Positions 9,326-19,571 of a DNA stretch of 64,000 nt are shown one piece after another. Positions within the stretch are counted from its first letter, which is position 1. Each line of letters opens with the position of its first letter. Both the position numbers and the translations under genes were made by a program. Origin of the DNA: Xanthomonas sp. 10-10. Lineage in GTDB: Bacteria > Pseudomonadota > Gammaproteobacteria > Xanthomonadales > Xanthomonadaceae. The stretch is taken from NCBI RefSeq assembly GCF_040182365.1, contig NZ_CP144460.1, positions 186,001 through 250,000 of the forward strand, in the 5' to 3' direction. The notes below the pieces were generated by a model. It ran no database searches. It was not told the DNA's origin and saw nothing but the letters and a program-made list of their open reading frames with translations.

Positions 9326-10699
9326 ATGACGTACAGAACGCTGAACCCCTATACCGAACAAATGACTCGCGTCTTTCCCGAACACACCGATACGCAGGTG
9401 GAAGCCGCGCTTGCCGCTGCCGACGCGCTGTACCGCTCCAGTTGGTGTCGGCAGGACCGTAGCCAGCGTCTGGCGGTGCTGACCACGCTGGCCGAGGTGA
9501 TCGCCAGCGAGCGCGATCTGCTGGCGCGCACCATGGCCGAAGAGATGGGCAAGCCGCTGCTGCAAGGGCTGATGGAAGCGGATCTGTGCGCAGACATCGC
9601 ACGCTACTACGCGCGCATGGGAGAGGACTTGCTCAGGCCGCAGCCGCTGCATACCGATGTGGGGCAGGCAACTGTGGAATTGCACCCGATCGGCGTACTG
9701 CTGGCGGTGGAGCCGTGGAATTTCCCGCTGTATCAGTTGGTGCGCGTGGTCGCGCCGGCAATCGCCGTGGGCAACCCGGTCATCTACAAGCACGCCAGCA
9801 TCGTGCCGCAATGCGCGGCCTTGTTCGAAGAGCTGGTGCTCCGCGCAGGCGCACCGCAGGGCGCGGTGAGCAACCTGTACATTTCCGCCGCCAAGGTGGC
9901 CGAGCTGATCGGCGACGACCGTATCCAGGGCGTGGCCTTGACCGGTTCGGAAGGTGCGGGCAGCAAGGTGGCCGCGCGGGCGGGCGAGATGCTCAAGAAG
10001 GCAACGATGGAGCTGGGCGGCAGCGATGTCTTCGTGGTGCTCGACGATGCCGATCTGGGCAAGGCCGTGGAAGGCGCCATCTTCGGGCGACTGGGCAATG
10101 CGGGCCAGGTCTGCACCGGAGCGAAACGTTTCATCGTCCATGCATCCATTGCGCGGGCGTTTACCGACGCCTTCGTCACTGCCATGCAGTCGGCGCCGGT
10201 GGGCGACCCGCTGGATGCGCAGACCCTGCTGGGGCCGCTGGCTTCGCGCGAAGGGCTGGAAGGGCTGAGCAAACAAGTGGACGCCGCCATCGCCCATGGC
10301 GCCACCGTGTTGACCGGCGGCAAGCGTATCGATCGGCCCGGCTTTTTCTATGCGCCCACGGTGCTGACCGATGTGACGCCGCAGAACCCGGCCTTCTACG
10401 AGGAGTTCTTTGGCCCAGTGGCATTGTTGTTCGTGGTCCAAGACGACGCCGCAGCTGCGGCATTGGCCAACGATTCGGTGTTTGGCCTGGGCGGGACGAT
10501 CTACTCCGGCGACATCGCGCGCGCACGTGCACTGGCAGCGCAGATCGAGACCGGCATGGTGTTCATCAATACTCCAACCACCTCGCGCCCCGAACTTCCG
10601 TTCGGTGGCATCAAGCGCTCCGGCTTCGGGCGCGAGCTGGGCGATGTGGGCATCAAGGAGTTCGTCAATCGCAAGCTGGTGGTGGTGGCCGGCGCCTGA
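9326..10699 (+). CDS. NAD(P)-dependent aldehyde dehydrogenase (succinate-semialdehyde type)
   Basis: A 457-aa aldehyde dehydrogenase of the GabD/YneI length class. The nucleotide-binding loop LTGSEGAGSKVA, the general-base glutamate in MELGGSD and the catalytic cysteine in GQVCTGAKR are all present. The C-terminus carries PFGGIKRSGFGRELG. It oxidises an aldehyde to the acid using NAD(P)+. With two SDRs and a crotonase-like protein upstream, the cluster looks like an alcohol to aldehyde to acid route, but the true substrate is not evident. The start is close to the SDR end (125 bp). Confidence 0.9.
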   Translation: MTYRTLNPYTEQMTRVFPEHTDTQVEAALAAADALYRSSWCRQDRSQRLAVLTTLAEVIASERDLLARTMAEEMGKPLLQGLMEADLCADIARYYARMGEDLLRPQPLHTDVGQATVELHPIGVLLAVEPWNFPLYQLVRVVAPAIAVGNPVIYKHASIVPQCAALFEELVLRAGAPQGAVSNLYISAAKVAELIGDDRIQGVALTGSEGAGSKVAARAGEMLKKATMELGGSDVFVVLDDADLGKAVEGAIFGRLGNAGQVCTGAKRFIVHASIARAFTDAFVTAMQSAPVGDPLDAQTLLGPLASREGLEGLSKQVDAAIAHGATVLTGGKRIDRPGFFYAPTVLTDVTPQNPAFYEEFFGPVALLFVVQDDAAAAALANDSVFGLGGTIYSGDIARARALAAQIETGMVFINTPTTSRPELPFGGIKRSGFGRELGDVGIKEFVNRKLVVVAGA

Positions 10700-10792
10700 G
10701 TCCAGTGGCGCCCGGCGTATCGATGCCGTGGCGCCTTTCTTGTCTGCACGCGCGGCATCCCTCGCCGTGCACTGCCATTGCGGAGCGTCGTC

Positions 10793-11230
10793 ATGCACCC
10801 TGAAGCATCTTCCATTACCCACGCCCACCCGCACGCCCTGCCTGCGCCCGCGCAACGGTGGCATCGCATCGTGCTGGAGCGCGACTGGGATGCGCTGCCG
10901 GCACTGCTGGACGCCCAGGCGACCTATCACACCCCTGCGCAGCTGGAACCGCTGCGCGGCAGGCAGGCAGTGACCGACGTGCTGCGCCTGGTATTCGGCG
11001 TCTTCGACAGTTTTGCGTACCTGCGCAGTTTCAGTGGCGAAGACGGGCATGCGCTGGAGTTCACCGCACGCGTGGGCGACAGCACGCTGTTCGGAATCGA
11101 CCTGGTGCGCTTCGATGCCGATGGCAAGCTGGTGGAACTGGTGGTGATGCTGCGGCCGCGCGAGGGCCTGGATGCACTGGGTGCGGCACTGGCGCGACGC
11201 ATCCAGCACAGCGCTGCGCCGCCCAAGTAA
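10793..11230 (+). CDS. nuclear transport factor 2-like (SnoaL) protein
   Basis: A 145-aa NTF2/SnoaL-like cone-fold protein. The N-terminal helix ends WHRIVLERDWDALPALL, then ATYHTP, a hydrophobic FSGEDGHALEFTARVGD strand pair, and a C-terminal LVVMLRP edge strand. Family members are small isomerases, cyclases or binding proteins. The ATG at 10793 follows GGAG at normal distance; a TTG at 10778 is the alternative. It is the last gene of the AraC-linked run. Confidence 0.78.
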   Translation: MHPEASSITHAHPHALPAPAQRWHRIVLERDWDALPALLDAQATYHTPAQLEPLRGRQAVTDVLRLVFGVFDSFAYLRSFSGEDGHALEFTARVGDSTLFGIDLVRFDADGKLVELVVMLRPREGLDALGAALARRIQHSAAPPK

Positions 11231-11794
11231 GCGCGGCCAACGAACGGTGGCCACATTGACGCTGACGAGCGCGTCAGGCGTGCACCGACTGCATAGCAGT
11301 GCGGCGTCAGCGGGGTGTGGTCGCGCTTGGGAGCTGTGCGTTCGATGGTTGTCACGCCCGGTGCTTGAGGGCTTTGCTGCGCGTCAGCGATGTTTCACAA
11401 CGGCGAGCAAAATGCAGCGCGCCATCGTCGGCGAGCGTGGACGGCACGTTCGAAAACCGCAGCGGACGAGCCGTACATCCCGCACCAAGCAGCGTCCGCG
11501 TCTGCCTGGCGGTGCGTACAGTGTTTTATTAGATGTTCTACGCGCTGCTGTGAAGCTGCGGCGGAGAGCGAGCACCCGACTTACCATGTCGCTGCAGCGC
11601 TGGCGTACACCAGCGTGCGGTTCTGCGATCTTGGGAAGCAATAAGCAAGGGCACCATTACCGCAGCACGCCTGTCGTACTGCCGTGGCTACTCAGGATCG
11701 CTTGCGCGCGACATCCGGGTCACGGGTACGAGGGCAGCGACGACGAAACGATTGGGCGCATCGGCTACGGCATTCGCAGCGACGCCCTCGGTCG
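11231..11794. other. 564-bp intergenic stretch
   Basis: No convincing gene. It lies between the end of the plus-strand dehydrogenase run and the end of the large minus-strand locus, so it should hold both transcription ends, but I see no clear hairpin with a T-tract. Base composition is slightly richer in A/T around 11400-11660 than its neighbours. Confidence 0.35.
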
Positions 11795-13537
11795 TCAGGC
11801 GCGCCTGCGCTCCAGCCACCACGTGGCGGTTGCCACCGCCAGCCATAGCAGCAGCCACGGCCAGCGCGGTCCGGGCTGCGAGGCGGGGCGCGTCGTTGCA
11901 GGCGTGGATGCGTGCGCTGCGGCCAATGCCAGCGTGTGCGCGCGCAGTTGCTGCCGGTACAGCGCCGGCGCCTCGCCGGGTGCGCGCACATAGATCCAGC
12001 GTGGGCTGGGTCCGCCGTGCAGCCGATGCCAGCCGGTGGCAGCCGGCCAGTAGCCTGCGCAGCGCGCTGCGTTGCCGGTGCGTTCGACCAACAGACGCTG
12101 GCGGCTGCCATCGGGTGCGCCCACGGCCGCGTCGGCCGCCAGATCGCACAGGAGCATGCGTTGTCCCGACCAGCCCTCCTGCACCGACGATGCTGGCGCA
12201 CCTGTCGGGCGTGCCACCGCGCCGAGCAATTGCGCCCAGAGCTGCGCATGCAGCGCGCGCTGGCCGGCCAGCACCAGCGTGTAACTGTCCTGGACCACGC
12301 TGACCCCGATGCGCCCGTGCCCGACACTGCGCCACCAACCCAGCGCCGTACCGTCGCGGGCGCGCGCGGAGATCACCGCATCGCTGCCCTGCGGCTGCAG
12401 GTTGCGGCGTTGCAGCGACGGCGGGGCGGTCTGTGTGCCGGCATCGCCAGGCGTGCCTGCCGGTGCCAGGGCAACGGCGCTGCTGGCGTCGCCGCCGGTC
12501 ACCGCCAGCCCGAGCGCGGCCAGGGCGGTGCGGGTGGCGGCATCGGCCGGATCGGCCGCCTGCACCAGCACGCCCAGGCCGCGCGCGATCGCTGCGCTCA
12601 CCGCCTGCCGTTGCGGGATGGGCATGGCCAGCAGGCGCCGGGCGTCGAGCACCAGCACATCCATCCGGTCGAGGCTGGCGGCGTCCAGGCTGACCGCATC
12701 GCCCAGCTGCAGGCCGGCGCTGACGCTGACCTGGCTACGCGCCACCAGTCCCGCATCGCTGGCCCAGCGGCGCAGGTACTTGAACTCCGGCTGCGGCGCA
12801 CCGGCCAGCAGCACCACCCGGGCCGGCGGCACGGCGGCGATCTGCACCGGGACATCCAGGCGGCCCAGCTTGCCGCCGGCGGCATCGCGCAGCTGCAGCG
12901 CGAACAGCACCTGCCCTGGTGCATTCGCCAGGCCACGCAGGCGCACCTGGCCCTGCGCATCCGGGCGGGCGCGATCGACGCGCTGGCCGGACGGGTCGAG
13001 CAGGTCCACCTGGGCGTTGGCCACGCCCTGCACCTGCGCGGTGAGTGTGACCAGCTGGCCCGGCGCGACGGCTGCCGGTGCCCAGGCCGCGACCAGCCCG
13101 CGCACGGGCGGGCCCAGCGCGGCCTGCACCGCCACCCCTGCCAGGCCATCGCGGTCGCGTGCGGGCAGGCCGTCGCCATGTACCACCACGCTGGCGGTGC
13201 CGGGGTTGCGACGCAGCGCAGTCGCCAGGTCGGGCACGCGCGGCACGCCGGGCAGGCGGGGGGCTTCCGGCAACGCCACCCACTGCGCGCCCGGGCGGAT
13301 CTGCGTCGTGTCGGTGCCTGCGGTGGCCACCTGCAGCACGCCGGCAGTGCCGGCCCGCGGTGGCGGCAGCAGCACCGGATAAAGCAGGACCGCCAGCACC
13401 GGCTGGGCGGCCAGCAACCACCACAGCCGGGCGCGCGCACGCGCCTGGGCTGCGTGCGCGCGCAGCAGACGGATCCAGCCGACGACCACCAGCAGCGCCA
13501 GAACGGCGGCCACCAGCCAGGGCAGTGCGGTGGTCAT
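11795..13537 (-). CDS. membrane protein with amidotransferase-like domain, BatA-locus type
   Basis: A 580-aa protein. Two N-terminal helices (about residues 5-25 and 38-60) anchor it. A large extracytoplasmic part contains an Ig-like strand region and then a class I glutamine-amidotransferase-like domain (VVLLAGAPQPEFKYLRRW onward, about residues 230-340). One C-terminal helix lies at WPWLLLWLAVATATWWLERR. Proteins of this plan accompany MoxR/DUF58 loci; no amidotransferase catalysis is implied. Its ATG overlaps the upstream stop by four bases (ATGA), so translation is coupled. It is the last gene of the locus. Confidence 0.75.
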   Translation of the reverse strand: MTTALPWLVAAVLALLVVVGWIRLLRAHAAQARARARLWWLLAAQPVLAVLLYPVLLPPPRAGTAGVLQVATAGTDTTQIRPGAQWVALPEAPRLPGVPRVPDLATALRRNPGTASVVVHGDGLPARDRDGLAGVAVQAALGPPVRGLVAAWAPAAVAPGQLVTLTAQVQGVANAQVDLLDPSGQRVDRARPDAQGQVRLRGLANAPGQVLFALQLRDAAGGKLGRLDVPVQIAAVPPARVVLLAGAPQPEFKYLRRWASDAGLVARSQVSVSAGLQLGDAVSLDAASLDRMDVLVLDARRLLAMPIPQRQAVSAAIARGLGVLVQAADPADAATRTALAALGLAVTGGDASSAVALAPAGTPGDAGTQTAPPSLQRRNLQPQGSDAVISARARDGTALGWWRSVGHGRIGVSVVQDSYTLVLAGQRALHAQLWAQLLGAVARPTGAPASSVQEGWSGQRMLLCDLAADAAVGAPDGSRQRLLVERTGNAARCAGYWPAATGWHRLHGGPSPRWIYVRAPGEAPALYRQQLRAHTLALAAAHASTPATTRPASQPGPRWPWLLLWLAVATATWWLERRRA

Positions 13538-15786
13538 GGCGGTGGCCCCCCACGCAAGGCATCCAGGTAACGCTGGCCGCGCGCGTCGGCGGCCGGGCGG
13601 CGGTCCACCGGCGCCGGTGGTGCACTGAGCGTGGGCCACACCAGCGCACGCAGCTGCGCGCGGCAGCGCAGGCAGGCAGGCTCGCTGCGCAGGGTTTCCA
13701 CCGCGGCCGCCACGCCGAGTGGGTCGGGCACCAGGTCCTGGGCGCCCTGCAGCCAGCGGGTGTAGCGATCGAGGACGGCCTCCGGTACCGCGCCGTCTTC
13801 GCCCAGCGCGGTCCACAGCGCCAGCGCCGAGGGGTCCGGTGGCGGTCGGGTGTCCAGGGCGGCGGGGCGGTCGCCCAGTCCGTCGCGCTTGCCGCTCATG
13901 CGCCGGCTCGGATCGATCGGCGGCAATTGCGTGCCGACGCGTGCGAGATAGATGCGCTCGGCCTGCTGCACCTGCTTGATGAAGCCCAGCGCCTTGTTGG
14001 CGAACGGCAGCGCGCGCTCGGGGTGGCCCTGGCGTAATTCGCCCTCGGATTGCCACATCTGGTCCAGCGCGGCGCGCAGCAGGGCACGGGTCTGCGGGTC
14101 CAGCAAGGTGGCCGCTTCGGCGTGGTCGTGGGTGTGGCCGAACTCGGTCAGCACGTCCTGCGCCTGGCCGAAGCCGCTGTGCTCGTGGCCCCCATCGGCG
14201 TGATCGTGGTCGTGATCGTCCAGGGCTGCCGCGCCGCTGGCGGGTGCAGCGGCGTGATCGTGATCGGCATGTGGATGGGTGGCGTCGTGGGCGTGCTCGG
14301 CCGGCGCATCGGCGGTCGGCATGTCGGCGGTGGGCAAGTCATCGGCCGGGGTGTCGCTGGTGGGCGGTGCGTCGGCGGTCGGCGGGCCCTTGGGCGCGCC
14401 TTCGCTCTCTTCGCCCAGGAACTGGCCGTAGCGCAGCCGCAGCAGGCGCTGGTCCACGCCGATGGCGTCGGAGCGTTTGAGATAGGTGGCATCGTCCAGG
14501 CGCGGTTTTTCCTTCAGCAGCGCCTGCGCGTCGATGATGATCTGGCGCTGGCTGCGGAAATAGGCCGGCAAGGTCTGTTTGACGCTGGCTTCCAGGCCGG
14601 CGGCCATGCTCTGTTCCGGTGGCGGCCAGCGCAGGATCACGCTGGCGCTGCGGCCTTCCTGTGGGTCGGGCTGGCGGGTGTCGTGCACGATGAGCTGCGC
14701 GATCAGGTCGTCGCCGGCGGCCATGCCCAGCGCCTGCGGCTGCAGCGTGGTGGCGAAGCTGCGGCGGGTGGCCGGCCCGCTGCCGGTGAGCGGGCGGCGC
14801 TGGGTCTTGAAGGTGATGTTCTCGCCGCTGCCCTGGGCCAGGGTCAGGCGCAGCTCGGCGCTGGCGGCCACGGCGTAATCGTCGCCGGCTTCGAAGCGCA
14901 GGGTCCAGGGGCCATTGGCCGGCGTCCACAGCACCAGGCTCTGCTCGGGCGCGAGCACGCGCACCTGCGGCGGGCGGTCGGGCAGTACCTCCAGCCGGTG
15001 CAGTTGGCGGTCGGCGGGCGTGCCGTCGATGAGGATGCGGTACAGGCTGGCGCGCGTGGCGGTCCATTGCCCCTGCCACTGATCGCTGCTGCCCTGCCGG
15101 GCCAGCGGGATGAGGCGGCCGTCAGTCAGGCGCAGTGCCACGTTGCGCGGGGCCGGGCTGACCTGCAGCTGCCAGTCCAGCCGGGTGCCGGCGGGCACGC
15201 GCGCGTCCAGGCCGGGCAGCCGCGCGGCGGGAAGACCGGTGTAGGCCGGCGGTGTGCTGCGTAGCTGCGCCTGGCGCAGCATCGCAGCGCTGCTGCCGGC
15301 ACCGGCGGCGCTCACCCGGTCGGCGGGGGCGGCAGGCGGCGGCGCACGCGGCGGCCACAGCAGTAACGCGCCGCAGGCGACCAGCCCGAGCAGACTCCAG
15401 GGCCATGCGCGTCGCCACGGCCAGGCCGGGCGCAGATCGCGCGGAGTGCTGCGCAGGCGCTGTTCCAGCCGCTGCCGTTGCAGCGCCTGCAGCGGGCCCA
15501 GTTGCGCGGCCGGCAAGAACAACAGGTCGCTGCTGTCGTCCAGGTCCGGTTCGCGATCCAGCCGACGGATCAGCCAGGTCTGGTCCAGCTGCCGCGCTGA
15601 GTGCAGCGCGATGATGGCCAGTAGCACGATGCCCGCCAGCAACAGTGGCCCCACCGCTGCGTGCGCGCCCATGCGCCAGGCCAGCGCACCCGGCAGCAAC
15701 GCCAGCGGCCAGCCGAACACCAGCACGCCGGCAGCGCGCCGCCGGAGTGCGGCTTGCCACGCGCGCTGCAGTACCGGCGTGCTCAT
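13534..15786 (-). CDS. DUF4175-like membrane protein with His-rich segment
   Basis: A 750-aa protein. Two helices at the N-terminus (residues about 20-60) are followed by ARQLDQTWLIRRLDREP, and a third helix lies near residue 135. A large periplasmic, beta-rich then helical part follows. This matches DUF4175-type proteins in MoxR loci. Residues about 465-560 are low complexity: alternating Asp/Pro/Thr repeats (PTADAP type), then about 14 histidines in 60 residues (DHDHDHADGGHEH and similar), a possible metal-binding stretch. It starts inside the BatA-type gene's stop (ATGA) and ends the same way on the next gene. Confidence 0.75.
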   Translation of the reverse strand: MSTPVLQRAWQAALRRRAAGVLVFGWPLALLPGALAWRMGAHAAVGPLLLAGIVLLAIIALHSARQLDQTWLIRRLDREPDLDDSSDLLFLPAAQLGPLQALQRQRLEQRLRSTPRDLRPAWPWRRAWPWSLLGLVACGALLLWPPRAPPPAAPADRVSAAGAGSSAAMLRQAQLRSTPPAYTGLPAARLPGLDARVPAGTRLDWQLQVSPAPRNVALRLTDGRLIPLARQGSSDQWQGQWTATRASLYRILIDGTPADRQLHRLEVLPDRPPQVRVLAPEQSLVLWTPANGPWTLRFEAGDDYAVAASAELRLTLAQGSGENITFKTQRRPLTGSGPATRRSFATTLQPQALGMAAGDDLIAQLIVHDTRQPDPQEGRSASVILRWPPPEQSMAAGLEASVKQTLPAYFRSQRQIIIDAQALLKEKPRLDDATYLKRSDAIGVDQRLLRLRYGQFLGEESEGAPKGPPTADAPPTSDTPADDLPTADMPTADAPAEHAHDATHPHADHDHAAAPASGAAALDDHDHDHADGGHEHSGFGQAQDVLTEFGHTHDHAEAATLLDPQTRALLRAALDQMWQSEGELRQGHPERALPFANKALGFIKQVQQAERIYLARVGTQLPPIDPSRRMSGKRDGLGDRPAALDTRPPPDPSALALWTALGEDGAVPEAVLDRYTRWLQGAQDLVPDPLGVAAAVETLRSEPACLRCRAQLRALVWPTLSAPPAPVDRRPAADARGQRYLDALRGGPPP

Positions 15787-16973
15787 GCCGCGCTGCTCCT
15801 GCGCGGGGCGGTGGCCAGCCAACGCTCGAGCGCGAACAGCAGCAGCACCGCACCGATCAGCCACGATGCCAGCGGCCACGGCGGGGTACTCAGCCGGATC
15901 GCGCTGCCGCGCTGCGGTTGCAGTGTCTGCGCCAGGGCGCGTTGCGGGATGGCAGGTGGTTGCAGCGCAGCGTGCAGGCGGGTGGGGAAATCGGCGTCCA
16001 ACAGTGCCGGCAGCTGCTGCGGCTGCAGTGGCGTGGCCCAGCGCAGCAGACGCCCGCGCCCGACTGCGGCGGCGTCGAGTACGGGCTGCCCCTGCAGGTC
16101 GAGCGCGGGCTGCAGCGCGGCGGCGAGTGCGGGCGGCACCGGCGTGCCCGCATCCAGCAGCAGCTGGCCGCCGGCTGCAACCCAGTCCTGCACCGGCGCG
16201 GGCGGAGCGGTGGACGACAACCATGCCACCACCGTGCCGGGCGCCCATCGCGCCGGCACTGCCTCGGCAGGCACGCCCACCGGCATGTTGCCCGGCAGCG
16301 CCCAGGCGGCATGCACCGCGCGTAGATAGCGCAGGGCCGGTGCGGCGCGGTCGTCGGCAATCGCCCGCAAGCGCAGTGGCGCGGTGGCAGGCGTGGCGGC
16401 CACCGGCGATGCACCGGGCAGCACCTGCCACTGCACTGCACGCGACAGCTGTACCCGCTGCGCATCCACCACGCCCCATTGCGCGGGCACGATCACGCTG
16501 AGCGGCGCGTCTGCGGGCAGGCTGGCATCGAGTTCGCGCAGCAGGCTAGCCACCGGTTGCGGACTGTCGGCGTGTGGACCAGTGCCCTCGGTGGCATCGG
16601 CCCTGGCATCGATCGGTAAAAAGCCAGGCGCCAGCCACACCCACTGCGCATCCTTGGGCTGTGGCAGCGCGCGTGCCGCAGCCAGGTCCACACCCGGGCT
16701 CACCGCGATGCGCGGGCGTGCATCCTGCTGCGCGCGTAACGCGGGCTCGGCCAGCAGCAGCGCCAACGCGGCCAGCAGCAGCAGGCGTACCAGCAGCAGC
16801 GGCAGTTCGTCCAGGCGCACGCGGTGGCGTGGGCGCGGCACCGCACGCAGCCAACGCAGCGCGGCAAACTCGGTGGGCCGGTGCTCGCTGCGCCGCGCCA
16901 GATGGATCAGTAACGGCAGCAGCAGCGCAGCCAGTGCCGCAAGCCCGGCCGGAAACAGCAACAGCAGATTCAT
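15783..16973 (-). CDS. BatA-type N-terminal double-transmembrane protein
   Basis: A 396-aa protein with the BatA N-terminal double-helix domain: helix 1 about residues 2-22 (LLLLFPAGLAALAALLLP), the family's LLIHLARR, then LPLLLVRLLLLAALALLLAEP about residues 56-75. The rest is extracytoplasmic, and a C-terminal helix (LASWLIGAVLLLFALERWL) closes it. No intact von Willebrand metal site is visible. The frame stays open about 170 codons upstream, but AGGGGCAGGGGC just before 16973 marks the start. It is thought to work with MoxR and DUF58 in envelope protein assembly or stress. Confidence 0.78.
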   Translation of the reverse strand: MNLLLLFPAGLAALAALLLPLLIHLARRSEHRPTEFAALRWLRAVPRPRHRVRLDELPLLLVRLLLLAALALLLAEPALRAQQDARPRIAVSPGVDLAAARALPQPKDAQWVWLAPGFLPIDARADATEGTGPHADSPQPVASLLRELDASLPADAPLSVIVPAQWGVVDAQRVQLSRAVQWQVLPGASPVAATPATAPLRLRAIADDRAAPALRYLRAVHAAWALPGNMPVGVPAEAVPARWAPGTVVAWLSSTAPPAPVQDWVAAGGQLLLDAGTPVPPALAAALQPALDLQGQPVLDAAAVGRGRLLRWATPLQPQQLPALLDADFPTRLHAALQPPAIPQRALAQTLQPQRGSAIRLSTPPWPLASWLIGAVLLLFALERWLATAPRRSSAA

Positions 16974-17010
16974 GCCCCTGCCCCTGCACTGACGCTGCGC
17001 GCGCGTGCGT

Positions 17011-17259
17011 TCATGGCACTGCGGTGGTGCGTCCGTCTGTGGGCATGCTGGAGTTGTTGGCTGAGCTGCCACCGCCGCTGTAGCCGCAATCGCAGCGGGA
17101 GTTGCATCCACGGTTGCATGGCGTGCGCAGGCGCGACGGTGGTCGGCGTTGCACCCATGCGAAGACCTCGCCCAGTGAGCTGTGCTCGCAACTGCAACTG
17201 CAATCGCACCAGCATTGGCATGCAGAGCTGCATGGCATGCGCATGATCGACGTCGACAA
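17011..17259 (-). CDS. candidate small Cys-rich protein with internal repeat
   Basis: A possible 82-aa protein with a TTG start preceded by GAGGG at six bases. It has ten cysteines in its first half and second repeat. Two in-frame copies of C-x3-C-x3-C-D-C, both preceded by Pro, lie 38 residues apart (residues about 9-20 and 47-56). The DNA repeat is about 50 bp and roughly 70 % identical. It ends 37 bp before the BatA-type gene. Caution: this DNA is open in all minus-strand frames, as often happens at high GC, and I know no family for it. It could be non-coding. Confidence 0.35.
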   Translation of the reverse strand: MSTSIMRMPCSSACQCWCDCSCSCEHSSLGEVFAWVQRRPPSRLRTPCNRGCNSRCDCGYSGGGSSANNSSMPTDGRTTAVP

Positions 17260-17268
17260 GCACTGCCC

Positions 17269-17502
17269 TCATGCGCAGGGGATACCCGGGCAATGCAGAT
17301 GCACCGCACACGGTGCTGGATACCGTGCCGACATCGACATGCCGCACACGATGGTCGCCGGTACGCGTGCCTGCCACTGCGGCCTGTGCCCGCTGGCAGC
17401 AACACGCATTCGGCGCTGCGGCGGCTGCACCGCCATGCTCCAACGCCGGGCCGATAGCGAGATGGACGGCGCAGTCGCCACACCATACAGGCACGTGCTC
17501 AT
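17269..17502 (-). CDS. candidate small protein coupled to DUF58 gene
   Basis: A possible 77-aa basic protein whose ATG overlaps the DUF58 stop by four bases (ATGA), exactly as at two other junctions of this locus. It ends nine bases before the TTG of the Cys-rich candidate. The tail has clustered cysteines (CAVHLHCPGIPC). No known domain is recognised. The position normally holds a DUF4381 gene in related loci, but the Trp/Pro signature of that family is not seen. It may be a remnant or a chance frame. Confidence 0.3.
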   Translation of the reverse strand: MSTCLYGVATAPSISLSARRWSMAVQPPQRRMRVAASGHRPQWQARVPATIVCGMSMSARYPAPCAVHLHCPGIPCA

Positions 17503-18395
17503 CGGGCCGCACCCCGACCGAACAGCTGGCGCAGCGCGGCATCGGCCGGCGCATCCAGGTAATGCACGGCATGCGCAATGCCGGCCGCTTGCCAGCGCGC
17601 CTGCCGCGCGCGCTGGGCCGCGGCGAAGCGTTGCAGATAGTCCTCGCGCATGGCCGCGCCATCGCCCAACAGTTCTTCGCCGGTTTCCGGGTCGCGAAAG
17701 CGGTGCCCGCCGCTGAATCGAAAATCGCGTTCGTCGCAGGTGAGCACCTGCAGCTGCAGCACTTCACGGCGCGCGGCGGCGAATTTTTCCAGTGCGCTCG
17801 CCAGCTCTTCATCGAACCCATCGCCGATGGACAGCAGCAGGTCGTGCGCGGCGATGCGTTCCCACAACGGCCGTAGCGCGTCCAGCCCGGGCCAGCGGCC
17901 GCCGGCGCGCAAGCCGTGCAAGGCCAGCCACAGCCGGTCGCGTTGGCGGCTGCCGACACCGGCCGGCACCGCGACCAGGCCGCCGCCATGCAGTGCATAC
18001 AGGCCGACACGATCGCCTTGCTGCAGCGCCACTTCGGCCGCGCATGCGGCCAGCGTCGCCATCGTGTGCAGGCGGGTGTGCGCCGGCCGCGCGCTGTCGG
18101 CCTGCCCGGCCGAGGCAGTGGCATCGAGCAGCAACCACAGCGTCAACGGACTTTCGCGCTCGGCTTCGCGTACGAAAAAGCGGTCCGAGCGTGCGTAGAG
18201 CTTCCAGTCGATCTGGCGCAGCGCATCGCCCGGCTCGTAGGCGCGGTACTGCGCAAATTCCAGCCCGGCGCCGCGGCTGCGGCTGGCGTGCTGGCCGATC
18301 CCGTGCGCGCCCTGTGCCTGACGCGCACGCAGCTGCAGGCCGCGCAGGCGGCTGCGCACATCGGCGGGGATCAGGGCCGGCAGCGGTGAGTGCAT
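17499..18395 (-). CDS. DUF58 domain protein
   Basis: A 298-aa DUF58 protein. The family signature GAGLEFAQYRAYEPGDALRQ then DWKLYARSDRFFVREAERE lies at residues about 42-80. A degenerate vWA-like fold follows (LLLDATASAGQ near residue 92). DUF58 proteins are encoded next to MoxR ATPases and are believed to be their targets or adaptors. It starts ten bases after the moxR stop. Confidence 0.9.
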   Translation of the reverse strand: MHSPLPALIPADVRSRLRGLQLRARQAQGAHGIGQHASRSRGAGLEFAQYRAYEPGDALRQIDWKLYARSDRFFVREAERESPLTLWLLLDATASAGQADSARPAHTRLHTMATLAACAAEVALQQGDRVGLYALHGGGLVAVPAGVGSRQRDRLWLALHGLRAGGRWPGLDALRPLWERIAAHDLLLSIGDGFDEELASALEKFAAARREVLQLQVLTCDERDFRFSGGHRFRDPETGEELLGDGAAMREDYLQRFAAAQRARQARWQAAGIAHAVHYLDAPADAALRQLFGRGAAR

Positions 18396-18405
18396 GGCGC
18401 TGCGC

Positions 18406-19398
<993 letters not shown>

Positions 19399-19427
19399 GG
19401 GGGAAGTCTCGTTATTTGGCTGCTGGC

Positions 19428-19492
19428 GTAGGAGCGCGCTTGCGCGCGATGCTTTACCGGTAAATCTTGGTCGCGCGCCAGCGCGCTCCTAC
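19428..19492. repeat. REP-like palindrome, copy 1
   Basis: Inverted repeat: GTAGGAGCGCGCTTGCGCGC (from 19428) pairs with its near-complement ending GCGCGCTCCTAC at 19492, with a short loop of TTTACCGGTAAA type. This is the common Xanthomonas intergenic 'TAGGAGCGCGC' palindrome. Confidence 0.75.
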
Positions 19493-19571
19493 AAAGGCGT
19501 GCGGGGCTGGTGAGTGCGACGGCGGACGGTTGGCGGTGGTGTCGTGCCTGGAAAGATCTCCCGCACTTCCT

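Noticed and set aside
9320..11254. 644-codon open frame on the minus strand
   Set aside because: It is antisense to the aldehyde dehydrogenase and NTF2-like genes, His/Gln/Arg-rich with no domain; a typical high-GC shadow of a real gene.
15783..17486. A longer BatA-type protein starting near 17486
   Set aside because: The extra ~170 residues are Arg/Cys/Ala-rich without pattern, and a strong ribosome site marks the start at 16973.
17011..17502. A DUF4381 gene in the DUF58-BatA gap
   Set aside because: The expected Trp/Pro-rich N-terminal motif and membrane helix are absent in every frame.
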